NCBI RefSeq assembly: GCF_900602065.1
Contig: NZ_UWFN01000043.1
Span: 95,958 to 159,957 of the forward strand
From: Pseudomonas viridiflava
Lineage (GTDB): Bacteria; Pseudomonadota; Gammaproteobacteria; Pseudomonadales; Pseudomonadaceae
Direction: 5' to 3'
DNA: 64,000 nt
In this document: positions 44,532-53,639 of the stretch, piece after piece
How the letters are laid out: each line of letters starts with the position of its first letter
How positions within the stretch are numbered: the first letter of the stretch is position 1
Position numbers and translations under genes: made by a program
Notes under the pieces: generated by a model
What the model was told of the DNA's origin: nothing
The model's database searches: none
The model's input: the letters and a program-made list of their open reading frames with translations, nothing else

Positions 44532-45271
44532 CATTGCTGGGCACCGCCGATGCCCGTCAGGTTCCGGTTTACGGCTGCCAGTGCCCGGCCTGTGCGGCGG
44601 CGCAGGCCAACCATCAATTGCGGCGTCTGCCTTGCAGCGCGCTGATTGAATGTGGCGATCAACGCTGGCTGATCGACAGTGGGCTGACCGATCTGGCTGA
44701 GCGCTTTGCACCGCACACCCTCAGCGGCATTTTGCAGACTCATTACCACGCCGATCACGCGCAGGGCCTGTTGCATCTGCGCTGGGGCCAGGGGCTGATA
44801 ATCCCCGTGCATGGCCCGCAGGATCCGGAAGGTCTGGCCGATCTGTACAAACATCCCGGCATTCTCGACTTCAGTCAGCCGTTCAGCGCATTCGAAACGC
44901 GGCAGCTTGGCACGCTGACGGTCACCGCTATGCCGCTGGTGCATTCCAGACCCACCCTGGGCTACCTGTTGGAGGGTGAGGGCAGGCGTATCGCCTATCT
45001 CACCGATACTGTTGGTCTGCCTGACGCGACAGCCGAGTATCTGCAACGTCAGCCACTGGATGTGCTGGTTCTCGATTGCTCGATGCCGCCGCAACCTCAA
45101 GCACCACGTAATCACAATGATTTGAACCTTGCACTGCAGGCCGTCGAGCAACTGCAACCGGGTAAAGCGGTGCTGACCCACGTCGGGCATACGCTGGACG
45201 CATGGCTGATGAACCATGGGCATGAGTTGCCGCAGCACGTGATCGTGGCCCGGGATGGCATGCAGGTGTAA
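44522..45271 (+). CDS. phnP: PhnP: cyclic ribose phosphodiesterase
   Basis: 249 residues, metallo-beta-lactamase fold. The zinc-binding cysteines lie in YGCQCPAC (about 19-26), and the active-site motif THYHADHAQG holds HxHxDH. PhnP opens the 5-phosphoribosyl 1,2-cyclic phosphate left by C-P lyase to ribose 1,5-bisphosphate, the substrate of PhnN. It is the last gene of the phn cluster. PhnO, the acetyltransferase of the E. coli cluster, is absent between phnN and phnP. Confidence 0.94.
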   Translation: MRLTLLGTADARQVPVYGCQCPACAAAQANHQLRRLPCSALIECGDQRWLIDSGLTDLAERFAPHTLSGILQTHYHADHAQGLLHLRWGQGLIIPVHGPQDPEGLADLYKHPGILDFSQPFSAFETRQLGTLTVTAMPLVHSRPTLGYLLEGEGRRIAYLTDTVGLPDATAEYLQRQPLDVLVLDCSMPPQPQAPRNHNDLNLALQAVEQLQPGKAVLTHVGHTLDAWLMNHGHELPQHVIVARDGMQV

Positions 45272-45395
45272 TCCTTGAACACTGCTGGTAAGGCCTGCGA
45301 TCCTCGAACTTCACTGAAGAAGATCGTTCAAACGTGACATATCGATCATCAGGTCACGGCCATGATGGTCATTTGAACGGGCCGGAGATTTACCA

Positions 45396-45725
45396 ATGAG
45401 CAGTCAACCTTACGCTACAACAGCGCCGAGTCGCGCCGAAGTCGATGCCTATGCCGGCGCGACGCTGATTCAGTTCGGTACGGACTGGTGCGGCTTCTGC
45501 AAAGCGGCTGAACCGCTGGTCAACAAGGTCCTGGCGGATTATCCGGATGTTCGTCATCTCAAAATCGAAGACGGCAGCGGACGGCCTCTGGGGCGTTCAT
45601 TCAGAATCAAACTGTGGCCAACCCTGATCTTCATGCGCGACGGCGTCGAACTGAGTCGCCTGGTGCGACCGGGCAATGTCAGTGATATCGAAGAAGCGTT
45701 TGAGGGGATGGTGAGGGAGGGCTGA
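45396..45725 (+). CDS. Thioredoxin-fold protein with CGFC active site
   Basis: 109 residues, thioredoxin domain with active-site Cys32-Gly-Phe-Cys35 (FGTDWCGFCKAAEPLV) and a cis-Pro in 'KLWPTLIFMRDG'. No signal peptide, so it acts in the cytosol. The CGFC dipeptide differs from the CGPC of thioredoxin 1, which shifts the redox potential in related proteins. It lies 124 bases after phnP on the same strand, with an imperfect inverted repeat (CGTTCAAA ... TTTGAACG) between, so it probably has its own promoter. Confidence 0.88.
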   Translation: MSSQPYATTAPSRAEVDAYAGATLIQFGTDWCGFCKAAEPLVNKVLADYPDVRHLKIEDGSGRPLGRSFRIKLWPTLIFMRDGVELSRLVRPGNVSDIEEAFEGMVREG

Positions 45726-45748
45726 CAGGACAAAATGCTAATAGAGGA

Positions 45749-45768
45749 CCTGTAGGAGCTCCTACAGG
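45749..45768. repeat. REP reduced to its outer arms (20-bp perfect palindrome)
   Basis: CCTGTAGGAGCTCCTACAGG is a perfect palindrome made of the two outer REP arms with no core or loop. It lies between the thioredoxin gene and the convergent moaA gene. Confidence 0.9.
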
Positions 45769-45816
45769 CCAATGTTTGCTTCGTTAGAGATTGAATGCCA
45801 GCTCAGGGGGGCTTTT

Positions 45817-46815
45817 TTACCCACCCGTCATATTCATGAACCGCACCACCTGCACTTCATCGTTAACGCTGAAGTTATGGCTCCAGGGTTTGAGCTGCAT
45901 GGCGTCGATAATGGCTTTTTCGAGCTTTTCCGGCTGGCCCGGATTAGCCCGTAGCACGGCCTTGAGGTCGGCGGAATGTTCGTTGCCCAGACACAGCAAC
46001 AGACGGCCCTCAACAGTCAGGCGCACGCGGTTGCAGGTCGCGCAGAAGTTGTGGCTGTGGGGCGAGATGAAGCCAATGCGAATATCCGGTGCCTCCGCCA
46101 GGCGCCAGTAGCGCGAAGGTCCCTGAGTCGATTCGGTGGAATTGATCAGCGTGTAGCGCTCGGCAATACGTTCGCGCACCTGATCACTCGAATAGAAGGA
46201 CTCGGCCCGGCTGTGGTCGCTGATAATGCCCAGCGGCATCTCTTCAATGAAGGAGATATCCAGCTTGCGGTCGATGGCAAAGGCCACCAGATCGTTGATT
46301 TCGTGATCGTTGCGACCTTGCATCACCACGCAGTTGAGCTTGGTGTGCACGAAACCTGCCGCGTTGGCGGCATCAATACCGGCGATCACCTTGCTCAGTT
46401 CGCCAGTACGGGTCATTTCCTTGAAGCGCGCCGGATCAAGGCTGTCCAGGCTGATATTCAGTCGGGACACCCCGGCATCGAACAGCGGCTGTGCAAGTTT
46501 TTCCAACTGCGAACCATTGGTGGTCATGCACAGTTCGCGCAGGCCGGGCAGGGCGGCGATCTGCTGGCAGAGGCCGACAATCCCGGATCGTACCAATGGT
46601 TCACCACCGGTAAGGCGAATCTTGCGGGTGCCCAGTGCGACAAACTGCTCGGCAACCTGGTAAATCTCTTCCAGAGAAAGAATCTGCTGGCGTGGCAGGA
46701 ATGTCATTTCCTCGGCCATGCAATACACACAACGGAAGTCGCAACGGTCTGTCACTGACATCCGCAGGTAATCGACCTTGCGTGCAAAGCTGTCCATCAG
46801 GATACGGTCTGACAT
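45817..46815 (-). CDS. moaA: MoaA: GTP 3',8-cyclase (radical SAM)
   Basis: 332 residues. The N-terminal radical-SAM cluster is Cys25-x3-Cys29-x2-Cys32 ([10 protein letters not shown]), with 'LTGGEPLVR' and 'TTNGSQL' as the usual following motifs. The C-terminal 4Fe-4S cluster lies in '[23 protein letters not shown]'. The terminal GG is present (MNMTGG). It carries out the first step of molybdopterin synthesis. ATG 46815 with AGAAGG five bases upstream is preferred to the GTG two codons earlier. Its neighbour is a formate/nitrite channel 58 bases upstream on the same strand. Confidence 0.94.
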   Translation of the reverse strand: MSDRILMDSFARKVDYLRMSVTDRCDFRCVYCMAEEMTFLPRQQILSLEEIYQVAEQFVALGTRKIRLTGGEPLVRSGIVGLCQQIAALPGLRELCMTTNGSQLEKLAQPLFDAGVSRLNISLDSLDPARFKEMTRTGELSKVIAGIDAANAAGFVHTKLNCVVMQGRNDHEINDLVAFAIDRKLDISFIEEMPLGIISDHSRAESFYSSDQVRERIAERYTLINSTESTQGPSRYWRLAEAPDIRIGFISPHSHNFCATCNRVRLTVEGRLLLCLGNEHSADLKAVLRANPGQPEKLEKAIIDAMQLKPWSHNFSVNDEVQVVRFMNMTGG

Positions 46816-46873
46816 TTCCACCTTCTCAACACATTCTCCAACAGTCCTTTAACAGCACTGTTCATGGCAAGTT

Positions 46874-47689
46874 TCATACTTTTTGCGAGCGGGCCGTCGA
46901 TGCTACAGGTTTATCGGCCGATGTCAGCGTTTGGTTATAGGAAACATAGTAAGCCAGACCTACAAATACTGCGCCACCTACCGCATTGCCGAGGAATACC
47001 GCGACAAAATTCTCTACAAACTGCGTCCAGCTCAGCGCGTCAGCAAAGATTGCGGCGGGAATCAGGAACATATTCGCAACGACGTGCTGGAAACCGATCG
47101 CGACGAAGGCCATGACCGGAAACCACATGCCGAGAATCTTACCTGCAACGTCCTTGCTTGCGTAGGACAGCCACACGGCAAGGCACACCAGCCAGTTGCA
47201 GCCGATGCCGGAAATGAACGCCTGACCAAAGTCAGCACTGACTTTACCCGTGGCGATAGCGACTGTTTTAGCCAGATAGGGGCCTTCGGTCAAACCCAGC
47301 AGATGACCGAAGAAAAACGCGACAAACAGAGCGCCCAGCAGGTTGGCCAGGGTCACCAGCAGCCAGTTGCGCGCTACGGCTGAAAGCTGGATACGCCCGG
47401 CGAACATGGCCATGGGCAGGCTCATCATGTTACCGGTCAGCAGTTCACCACCCGCGAGAATCACCAGAATCAGACCAATCGGGAACACCGCTGCGCCCAG
47501 CAGATTGCCAAACGAGGCCCATTGAGCGGGAATCATGGTACTGACGTGGATATCGAGTAGAAAGCCAATGGAAATGAACGCGCCCGCCAGAAAGCCCAGA
47601 ATCAGAATAGAGAGGGTGGGGAGGTGCGCTTTTTTCACGCCAGCTTCGACGGTCAGTTCGGCGATCTGTTGCGGGGTATTCACGGACAT
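46874..47689 (-). CDS. Formate/nitrite transporter family channel (FocA/NirC)
   Basis: 271 residues with six membrane helices. FNT hallmarks: 'LAGAFISIGF', 'GGELLTGNMM', and 'GFQHVVANMFLIPAAI' carrying the central His of the pore. 'GIGCNWLVCLAVWL' is the conserved mid-protein motif. It moves formate or nitrite across the inner membrane. The substrate is not resolved, but pairing with moaA (molybdenum cofactor for nitrate reductase or formate dehydrogenase) fits either. Confidence 0.92.
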   Translation of the reverse strand: MSVNTPQQIAELTVEAGVKKAHLPTLSILILGFLAGAFISIGFLLDIHVSTMIPAQWASFGNLLGAAVFPIGLILVILAGGELLTGNMMSLPMAMFAGRIQLSAVARNWLLVTLANLLGALFVAFFFGHLLGLTEGPYLAKTVAIATGKVSADFGQAFISGIGCNWLVCLAVWLSYASKDVAGKILGMWFPVMAFVAIGFQHVVANMFLIPAAIFADALSWTQFVENFVAVFLGNAVGGAVFVGLAYYVSYNQTLTSADKPVASTARSQKV

Positions 47690-48019
47690 GGTTCTGGCTC
47701 AAGCAGAGTGACAATACGGGGCGCGCGCATAAGCACGCGTCGCTGGCAGTCACCAGTCAATAGTAGGGTTCTTTAGCGTCCGGTCTGGTTGCGCAGCGTC
47801 GCGTACGTCACGTGCGCAGGTTCCTGTAATTCAGAGGCGAGAGGTGTCCGGTTTATAGCAATCAAACCGGGGATACCGGGATGATCTGCGGGGCACCTGA
47901 ATTAGTAAGCAAGCTACTGAGTCGAAATGCCGCAGTCCAATCGCTTGTTCCGATGAACTCATCGACATGCTCAATCGTCGCCCTGAAGCCCTTGCAGACC
48001 GCGGGCTAAAGCGCTTTGG
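47690..48019. other. Intergenic region upstream of the FNT channel gene
   Basis: 330 bases between the FNT gene start and the end of the histidine kinase gene, both on the minus strand. It contains a small inverted repeat CCGGTTT ... AAACCGG (47848-47870) and no clear Anr/FNR box. No small gene is credible. Confidence 0.5.
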
Positions 48020-49042
48020 TCAGAGGCTTTGTTGATGCGCGAAAGTGAGCTCAACCTGCGCGCCCTGGCCGGTAGCTAGCTGTCTGTTGCTGCGGAGCAC
48101 GCTGGCACCGCAGCGTTTTGATAAGGCGTCAACGAGACTGAGAACCGATGCACTGCCGGGGCTTATGAAGGCTTTCAGTGTGGTTTCGTTGAAGCCTGGG
48201 CCATCGTCACTCACGCAGATGCGCGCAGTGGTTGCGTCGATGGGGGCTATCTGCAATTCGACGCTGCCGCCATTAGCGTGTTTGATGACATTGTCGAGCA
48301 GCTCATTAAGGATCAGGCCCATATTCGAGCCCATCTGCAGCGATACATAAACCGGTCGGGTCTGCAGGCTCAGCGTGATTGAGCGGTTGTATTGCGTGTT
48401 GATCAGGCGTTGGGCCAGGTCGGGAAGTAACTGGGCGAGATCAACCTGATTACGGCTACTGCGATGCAGTTGCTCCTGTACGGCACCGACACCCACCACT
48501 CGCGTAATGGCCGACTGCATCAGGTTTTTGGCTTCGTCGCCTTGCGCACGCAGGCTTGAAAGTTGCAGCAGACTGATGATCAGTTGCAGGTTGTTTTTGA
48601 CCCGATGATTGAGCTCAGCAAGCAGCATTTGCTGGTTGTCAGCCATCTCCCGTTGCTCGGTGATGTCGACGCAGCTGCCGAAGTAACCGGCGAATTGCCC
48701 GTCACGGTAGAACGGCGCACCGCTGTCCAGCATCCAGCGATACTGGCCGTCGTGACGCCTTACCCTATATGGCGTCTTGAAAGGGGCTCGTTCATCGAAC
48801 GCTTTATGGTAGGCGTCAACGCACTTATCGAGATCATCAGGATGAACATCGTCTTTCCAGCCGTATCCGCACAGTTGCTGTTGGGTCTTGCCGGTAAAGT
48901 CAGTCCAGGGCTTGTTGAACCAGTCACAATGCTTATCGCTTCTGGCCCGCCAGATCATCACGGGTGCGTGGTCGGCCAGCTCACGAAACTCGAGTTCACC
49001 GAGCATGCATGGCTGATCCAGCCCCTCAGGTTCTGATTTCAT
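48020..49042 (-). CDS. PAS-domain sensor histidine kinase (HisKA_2/HWE-like)
   Basis: 340 residues, soluble. Residues about 15-140 are a PAS domain with PAC tail ('ADHAPVMIWRARSDKHCDWFNKPWTDFTGKT... GYFGSCVDITEQREMA'). The phosphoacceptor box 'LLAELNHRVKNNLQLIISLLQL' is of the HisKA_2 type, followed by a degenerate ATPase domain with 'ILNELLDNVIKHA' and 'VSDDGPGFN'. Kinases of this group are often light, redox or general stress sensors. ATG 49042 overlaps the end of the response regulator gene by 17 bases, so the two are translated together. No output gene is adjacent. Confidence 0.9.
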   Translation of the reverse strand: MKSEPEGLDQPCMLGELEFRELADHAPVMIWRARSDKHCDWFNKPWTDFTGKTQQQLCGYGWKDDVHPDDLDKCVDAYHKAFDERAPFKTPYRVRRHDGQYRWMLDSGAPFYRDGQFAGYFGSCVDITEQREMADNQQMLLAELNHRVKNNLQLIISLLQLSSLRAQGDEAKNLMQSAITRVVGVGAVQEQLHRSSRNQVDLAQLLPDLAQRLINTQYNRSITLSLQTRPVYVSLQMGSNMGLILNELLDNVIKHANGGSVELQIAPIDATTARICVSDDGPGFNETTLKAFISPGSASVLSLVDALSKRCGASVLRSNRQLATGQGAQVELTFAHQQSL

Positions 49043-49478
49043 GAGGGCTGACCATTGGCTTTCGCAGCGGTGCATTGCGGAAAATTTCCAGCGCACTGTG
49101 CGCAGGCAGGCTGCCGAAGGGGCTGCCATCGAGCAATGCTTCGGTCACCTGCGCACAATGTGCAAGGTCTCCAGGGGCGTAGGGCTTGCGTAACAGGCCA
49201 AGTGCGGCATCGGCATTGGCGCGCGCTGTCTGGACCTGACCACTGATAAATACAGAGTTGATGCCGTGCTGATCACGCAGGCGACGCGCCAGGGCAATGC
49301 CCTCGTCATGGCCGCCCAGATTGATATCGACAAAAGCGACATCAGCTTGCTGTTCGCGGGCCAGTTTCATCGCATGGGAGACATCGTGGGCCGGCCCGAT
49401 GATTTGATGCTCTGCACTTAGTGTGGCCGCCGCAATCATTGCAAGGATTGGATCGTCTTCTATCAGGAGGATGCGCAT
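49026..49478 (-). CDS. Single-domain response regulator
   Basis: 150 residues, mostly a receiver domain: acidic pair at residues 8-9 (IEDD), phosphoacceptor Asp51 in VAFVDINLGG, Ser/Thr and Lys at 'FISGQ' and 'LLRKPYAPGDL'. It has no DNA-binding output domain, so it should act by protein contact or pass phosphate on. It is cotranscribed with, and lies upstream of, the PAS kinase. Such receivers with HWE/HisKA_2 kinases resemble stress-signalling modules; the partner is unknown. Confidence 0.9.
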   Translation of the reverse strand: MRILLIEDDPILAMIAAATLSAEHQIIGPAHDVSHAMKLAREQQADVAFVDINLGGHDEGIALARRLRDQHGINSVFISGQVQTARANADAALGLLRKPYAPGDLAHCAQVTEALLDGSPFGSLPAHSALEIFRNAPLRKPMVSPHEIRT

Positions 49479-49647
49479 TTTTCATTCCTGCCTTCTAAGC
49501 GCTACACGCCAACGTGGATAATCAACTAGCTATTACGTCGCGGAGCAAAAAGCGTTTATTCATGCAAATGCACGGACTTGGAAGTTTGGCTACCCCTTAA
49601 CTGAATGGTTCATAAAAGGTTCTAAAAAACATTCGAATGAGGGGGAA

Positions 49648-50994
49648 TCAGGGTTTTTCAACTTGAATGCTGCGTTCATAACGCTCCAGCAGCGGCTGGA
49701 TACTGACCCCGTGCAGCAGAATGCTAAGGGCTACCACCGACAGCGTGAGGCCAATGCTGGCCTGCGCGACTTCTTCCGGCAGCCCGTGGCCCAGGGCAAA
49801 GCACAGGTAGAACAGGCTGCCAATGCCACGAATACCAAACCAGCCCACCAGCGCTTTCTGCCGCTTGTTAAGCAAGCGACGGCTGATCAACAACCACACG
49901 GCAACGGGGCGGATGACGCAAAAAAGCGCGAGTCCCAAACCGACCGCACGCCAATCCCAATAAAGGGAAAGAGAGGCCCCCAACAGGGTAATCAACAACA
50001 CCTCCATCGATCTCTCAACTAGGCTGCTAAACGCCAGCATGTCGCCCATCATGACGCCGGCAGCCATTTGCGAGTCGCTCAAGTCCTCTTTCTCGGCAAC
50101 CGTGGCCCGCTCGACGCTGCCGCTCATGTGCCCGATAACGGGTTGCGCGAGGTGTTCAGCGGGCACTTCGGAGCGGGTGATCTGGGCCTCGGCCTGACGT
50201 AAACCGAGGCCAGCCGCAAACACTGACAGGAATCCGAACGCGCCCAGGCCGTTGGCCACCACATAGGCAATGGCAATCAACGCCAAGGCCAGAAAGTCAT
50301 TGGGGGATGTGTCGCTGTCGGCGTTCTTGATCCGTAGGTAGATCATCAAATGCCCGACACCTCGGCCCAGCCCATAGCCGATCAGCAACCCCACTGGCAC
50401 GCCCCACAGCAGGTTCTTTATCGCCCAGTGCTGGACCCAGCTCATATCACCGGCACCATGGGTCAAAAACAACAGGGCGAAGATCACGAATGGAAATGCC
50501 GTTCCGTCGTTGAGGCCAGCTTCACCGGACAGACCAAAGCGCAGGCGGTCGGAGTCCTGTGCGCTGTTGACTTGCACCAGTGAGGCGAGCACCGGGTCGG
50601 TAGGCGAAAGCATTGCGCCCAGCAGAATCGAAATCCCCCATGACAAACCGAACAGGTAATGCGCCGCCATGGCGGTACCGGCGATAGTCACCAGCATCAC
50701 AGGCCCAGCCAGCCAGTAGGCGGAGCGCCAGGCCTTGCTGTTCAGTGGCTGGCGAAGCTTGATTCCGGTGCTGAACAGCGAAAACAGCACGGCAACTTCA
50801 GTCAACCGCTCCAGCCAGCCTGAAGCCTGCTTGAAGTCCAGATTCAGCATGTCCAGCCCGGCTGGACCGATCGCAAAGCCGAATGCGAGGCACACTGCGG
50901 AGGTGGTGACGGGCAACCAGCGCAAGTAGGAAGAAGTCAGCGCGAGCATCATCAGCAACGCGCCTAGTACGGTCATGCAAAGAATGAAGCTCAT
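49648..50994 (-). CDS. CPA1-family Na+(K+)/H+ antiporter
   Basis: 448 residues with about 12 membrane helices. 'GAMLSPTDPVLASLVQV' and 'GLSGEAGLNDGTAFPFVIFALLFL' carry the family Asp and ND residues of the ion site, and 'WFGIRGIGSLFYL' is the conserved Arg/Gly loop. No C-terminal regulatory domain follows. It is likely to support pH and sodium homeostasis. The gene is monocistronic with repeats downstream of neither side in phase. Confidence 0.9.
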   Translation of the reverse strand: MSFILCMTVLGALLMMLALTSSYLRWLPVTTSAVCLAFGFAIGPAGLDMLNLDFKQASGWLERLTEVAVLFSLFSTGIKLRQPLNSKAWRSAYWLAGPVMLVTIAGTAMAAHYLFGLSWGISILLGAMLSPTDPVLASLVQVNSAQDSDRLRFGLSGEAGLNDGTAFPFVIFALLFLTHGAGDMSWVQHWAIKNLLWGVPVGLLIGYGLGRGVGHLMIYLRIKNADSDTSPNDFLALALIAIAYVVANGLGAFGFLSVFAAGLGLRQAEAQITRSEVPAEHLAQPVIGHMSGSVERATVAEKEDLSDSQMAAGVMMGDMLAFSSLVERSMEVLLITLLGASLSLYWDWRAVGLGLALFCVIRPVAVWLLISRRLLNKRQKALVGWFGIRGIGSLFYLCFALGHGLPEEVAQASIGLTLSVVALSILLHGVSIQPLLERYERSIQVEKP

Positions 50995-51281
50995 CCGGCC
51001 TGAAGTCTCACAACGGGGCCTCGCAAAGACGAGGCGATAAGGTTGTGACTGCTCAGGGATGGGATAGTTGAAACATTTGGTATCAAAGGCTATCAGGGTG
51101 GGTTACGGGAAGATCCGGGGTGGTGATTTAATCCACCCATTGGCGATGTGCTGGCTGACCTGACGCAGTAACTGTAGGAGTCGCCCCTGTGTCCCTGACA
51201 CCACGCTGTCGCGCAGCAAACAGAGGACTGGTGGGACCGACCGGCTCTTCGTGAATTCAGATAGTTACGTGTGGTTTGATG

Positions 51282-51405
51282 AGAGTGAGCTTGCTCGCGA
51301 TAGCGTCAGGTCAGACGACACCTTCTTAACAGATCTCCTGCCATCGCGAGCAAGCTCGCTCTTACAGATGGTGATACGGCTTGCAGGATTGAGCTTGCTC
51401 GCGAT
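51282..51405. repeat. REP inverted repeat plus a third half-arm (GAGCTTGCTCGCGAT core)
   Basis: AGAGTGAGCTTGCTCGCGAT (51282-51301) faces ATCGCGAGCAAGCTCGCTCTT (51343-51363); a third arm TTGAGCTTGCTCGCGAT follows at 51389-51405. The last arm ends only 5 bases from the stop codon of the binding-protein gene. A further degenerate arm (CTGTAGGAGTCGCCCCTGTG) lies near 51171. The 50995-51410 gap holds nothing else recognised. Confidence 0.85.
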
Positions 51406-51410
51406 TTGGT

Positions 51411-52463
51411 TTACCGCTCCACTGTCCTGTTCCAGCGCGCATTCCATTCCGGGCGTGTCAGGTTGACCTGGTCCCAGTCGATGGTCACCGCCGTTTCCAG
51501 ATATTTGTTCATCGCCTCAACCTGGCCCCGGGTCTTGTCCGTGGTCGGGGTTTTCGGGTTGGACGGGATCTGGTCACCAAATTCCAGCGCAGGCGCCTGA
51601 GCTTCTGGGGTCAGCAGATAAGCAGCGAGTTTCTGCGCCAGTTCCGGCTGATCGTTTTTGGCGATCGCACACTCGGCCACGTTCAACACCACGCCGCCTT
51701 CTTTAGGAGGCGCGTACTCTACCGGCACGCCCTTGATCTTCAATGCAGTGACCTGGGTCGGCGTGAGCGGGAACAACGCGGCTTCGCCGGTCTGCACCAT
51801 CTCGGAAATCTTCGCCGAGCTGGCAATGTACTCCAGCACGTTAGGGCCAACGGTTTTTGGCCATGCCTTGAAGCCCGGCTCGACATCCGTTTCGCTGCCG
51901 CCCTGAATACGGTTGAACATCAGGAAGCCATGCAGGCCGAAAGTGGAAGAGGCCATGGACTGGAATACTACTTTCTCCTTGAACTTCTTGTCCGCCAGAT
52001 CCATCCACGAGGTCGGGGCTGCCCAGCCTTTTTCGTTGAACATTTTCGTGTTGTACGCCAGCCCGGTAACGCCCAGGCTCACCGCTGCCGCTTCGTCCTT
52101 GATCTTCGCCTTGGCAGGCAGATCAGCCAGCGACGGGCTTGGCTGCAATTTGTCGCACAGGCCCATGGAAATCGCCCGATACATGATCCCGTCATCGAGG
52201 AACATCACGTGCATCTGCGGGTTGTCTTTGCTCGCCTGAACCTTGGCGAGAATGTCCGAAGACGTTCCTGGCACGATCACCACTTTGACGTTATTGGCTT
52301 TCTCGAAAGCAGGCAGGACCTGATCGGCATACAGGCGCTCCATCGTCCCGCCGTTCATGCCCAGATAAAGCGTGGTGGCGGCCTGGGCCGGGGAAGAGGC
52401 GAGCATCACCGCGAGGGGCAGGCACGACAAGCCGGTAAATGCGATACGTTTTGCGTTCTTCAT
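51411..52463 (-). CDS. Spermidine/putrescine-type ABC transporter substrate-binding protein
   Basis: 350 residues with a Sec signal peptide (about 1-28, ending SSPAQAA). The mature protein has the extracellular binding-protein fold of the PotD/opine group: 'FEKANNVKVVIVPGTSSDILAKVQASKDNPQMHVMFLDDG', 'LGVTGLAYNTKMF' and 'AAYLLTPEAQAPALEFGDQIPSNP'. Distal gene of a seven-gene operon, 33 bases after the DAO oxidase gene. The ligand is presumably the substrate of the linked oxidase. Confidence 0.92.
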   Translation of the reverse strand: MKNAKRIAFTGLSCLPLAVMLASSPAQAATTLYLGMNGGTMERLYADQVLPAFEKANNVKVVIVPGTSSDILAKVQASKDNPQMHVMFLDDGIMYRAISMGLCDKLQPSPSLADLPAKAKIKDEAAAVSLGVTGLAYNTKMFNEKGWAAPTSWMDLADKKFKEKVVFQSMASSTFGLHGFLMFNRIQGGSETDVEPGFKAWPKTVGPNVLEYIASSAKISEMVQTGEAALFPLTPTQVTALKIKGVPVEYAPPKEGGVVLNVAECAIAKNDQPELAQKLAAYLLTPEAQAPALEFGDQIPSNPKTPTTDKTRGQVEAMNKYLETAVTIDWDQVNLTRPEWNARWNRTVER

Positions 52464-52496
52464 TGCAGCGACCTTCCTCTGTGCAAAGGGATGAAA

Positions 52497-53639
52497 TCAA
52501 TGGTTAACGGTTTTACAGGTTTGGGCAGTCTGTTGAAAACGGCGGATGGAAAATGATTCCAGGGAAATCGTCGACTGACCGGTGCATACCCATTCGGCAA
52601 GGGCTTCGCCCGCGGCCGGGCCAATCTGAAAACCAGAACCTGCAAAACCGAAGCCATGCAGCAGGCCAGGTTGCAGGAAGCTCGGGCCGAGCACCGGTTC
52701 GCGATCCGGTAAGTACCCTTCGGTACCACTCCAGGTACGAATCGCCTGTGCACCGGCCAGTGGCGGATACAGCTCCACCGCGTTGCGCAGGATATCGACC
52801 ACGGCGGCTTGCCCCGGCCTGGCGCGGGTCGGATCCAGCGCAAAGCCCTGACCGCCGCCCAGCACACAATTGCCTCTGGCTACTTGCCGGGCATAGATAC
52901 CACCGCCCTCGACACCCGTGCTGACGTCCATGAACATCGGCAGCGGCTCGGTGACCAGCATGGCCGGGTGGCCTGAGACCATTGGCACCGGTTCGCCGAA
53001 TTGCGCCGCCAGATCGCTGGCCCATGCGCCTGCACAGTTGAGCAGCCAGGGTGCACGCAGGTTCAGGCCGTTAGCGGTGCGCACCACGAAGGCTCCGCCG
53101 TCATGATTGACGTCTACGACCCTGGCTTGTTCATGGATGTGCGCACCCGCCTTCCGGGCCGCCCGGGCAAATGCCGGAGAGACCAGCCGCGGGTTGGCAT
53201 GACCGTCTTCGGCGCAAAACGAGGCACCCACTGCCACATCACCCGCCCAGGCAAAGCGCGCCCTTAATTGCTCGCGATCGAGCAATTGCAGGTCGAGCCC
53301 AAAACCACGGCTGGCATCGGCGTAAGCCCGCAGTGCGTCCATATCCTTGCCACTGCGGGCCAGTTTCAAGTGGCCGGAACGCAGGTACTCGCCATCGATG
53401 CCGATCAGCTCGCGCAAGCCACTCCAGATGCCATGGGCGCGCTGCGATAAAGGCAACTGGCTCAGCGGACGACCCTGTCGGCGCACGCCACCGTAGTTGA
53501 CGCCGCTGGAATGCGAACCGCAGAAATCGCGCTCCAGCAACGTCACGCGTTTGCCTTTCATGGCCAGAAACAAAGCGGCTGATGCGCCGACAATACCGCC
53601 GCCAATGATCAGCGCATCGCTTTCGATGATTGCGCTCAT
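52497..53639 (-). CDS. FAD-dependent oxidoreductase of the DAO family (opine-oxidase/HcnC-like subunit)
   Basis: 380 residues. N-terminal FAD loop DALIIGGGIVGASAALFLAM (8-27), then 'LLERDFCGSHSSGVNYGGVRRQGR', and a C-terminal 'FGFAGSGFQIGPAAGEALAEW' flavin-contact motif as in D-amino-acid oxidase, sarcosine oxidase and the B subunit of opine oxidases. It should oxidise a secondary amine or amino acid derivative. Its ATG overlaps the stop of the partner gene by 4 bases (ATGA). Transport genes on both sides point to an imported substrate. Confidence 0.9.
   Translation of the reverse strand: MSAIIESDALIIGGGIVGASAALFLAMKGKRVTLLERDFCGSHSSGVNYGGVRRQGRPLSQLPLSQRAHGIWSGLRELIGIDGEYLRSGHLKLARSGKDMDALRAYADASRGFGLDLQLLDREQLRARFAWAGDVAVGASFCAEDGHANPRLVSPAFARAARKAGAHIHEQARVVDVNHDGGAFVVRTANGLNLRAPWLLNCAGAWASDLAAQFGEPVPMVSGHPAMLVTEPLPMFMDVSTGVEGGGIYARQVARGNCVLGGGQGFALDPTRARPGQAAVVDILRNAVELYPPLAGAQAIRTWSGTEGYLPDREPVLGPSFLQPGLLHGFGFAGSGFQIGPAAGEALAEWVCTGQSTISLESFSIRRFQQTAQTCKTVNH

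Noticed and set aside
45325..45379. CGTTCAAA ... TTTGAACG inverted repeat between phnP and the thioredoxin gene.
   Set aside because: Only 8-bp arms around a 39-base centre, no T run; too weak to call a terminator or operator.
47848..47870. CCGGTTT/AAACCGG inverted repeat upstream of the FNT gene, considered as an Anr box or terminator.
   Set aside because: It lacks the TTGAT-N4-ATCAA form of an Anr/FNR site and has no T run; no function can be claimed.
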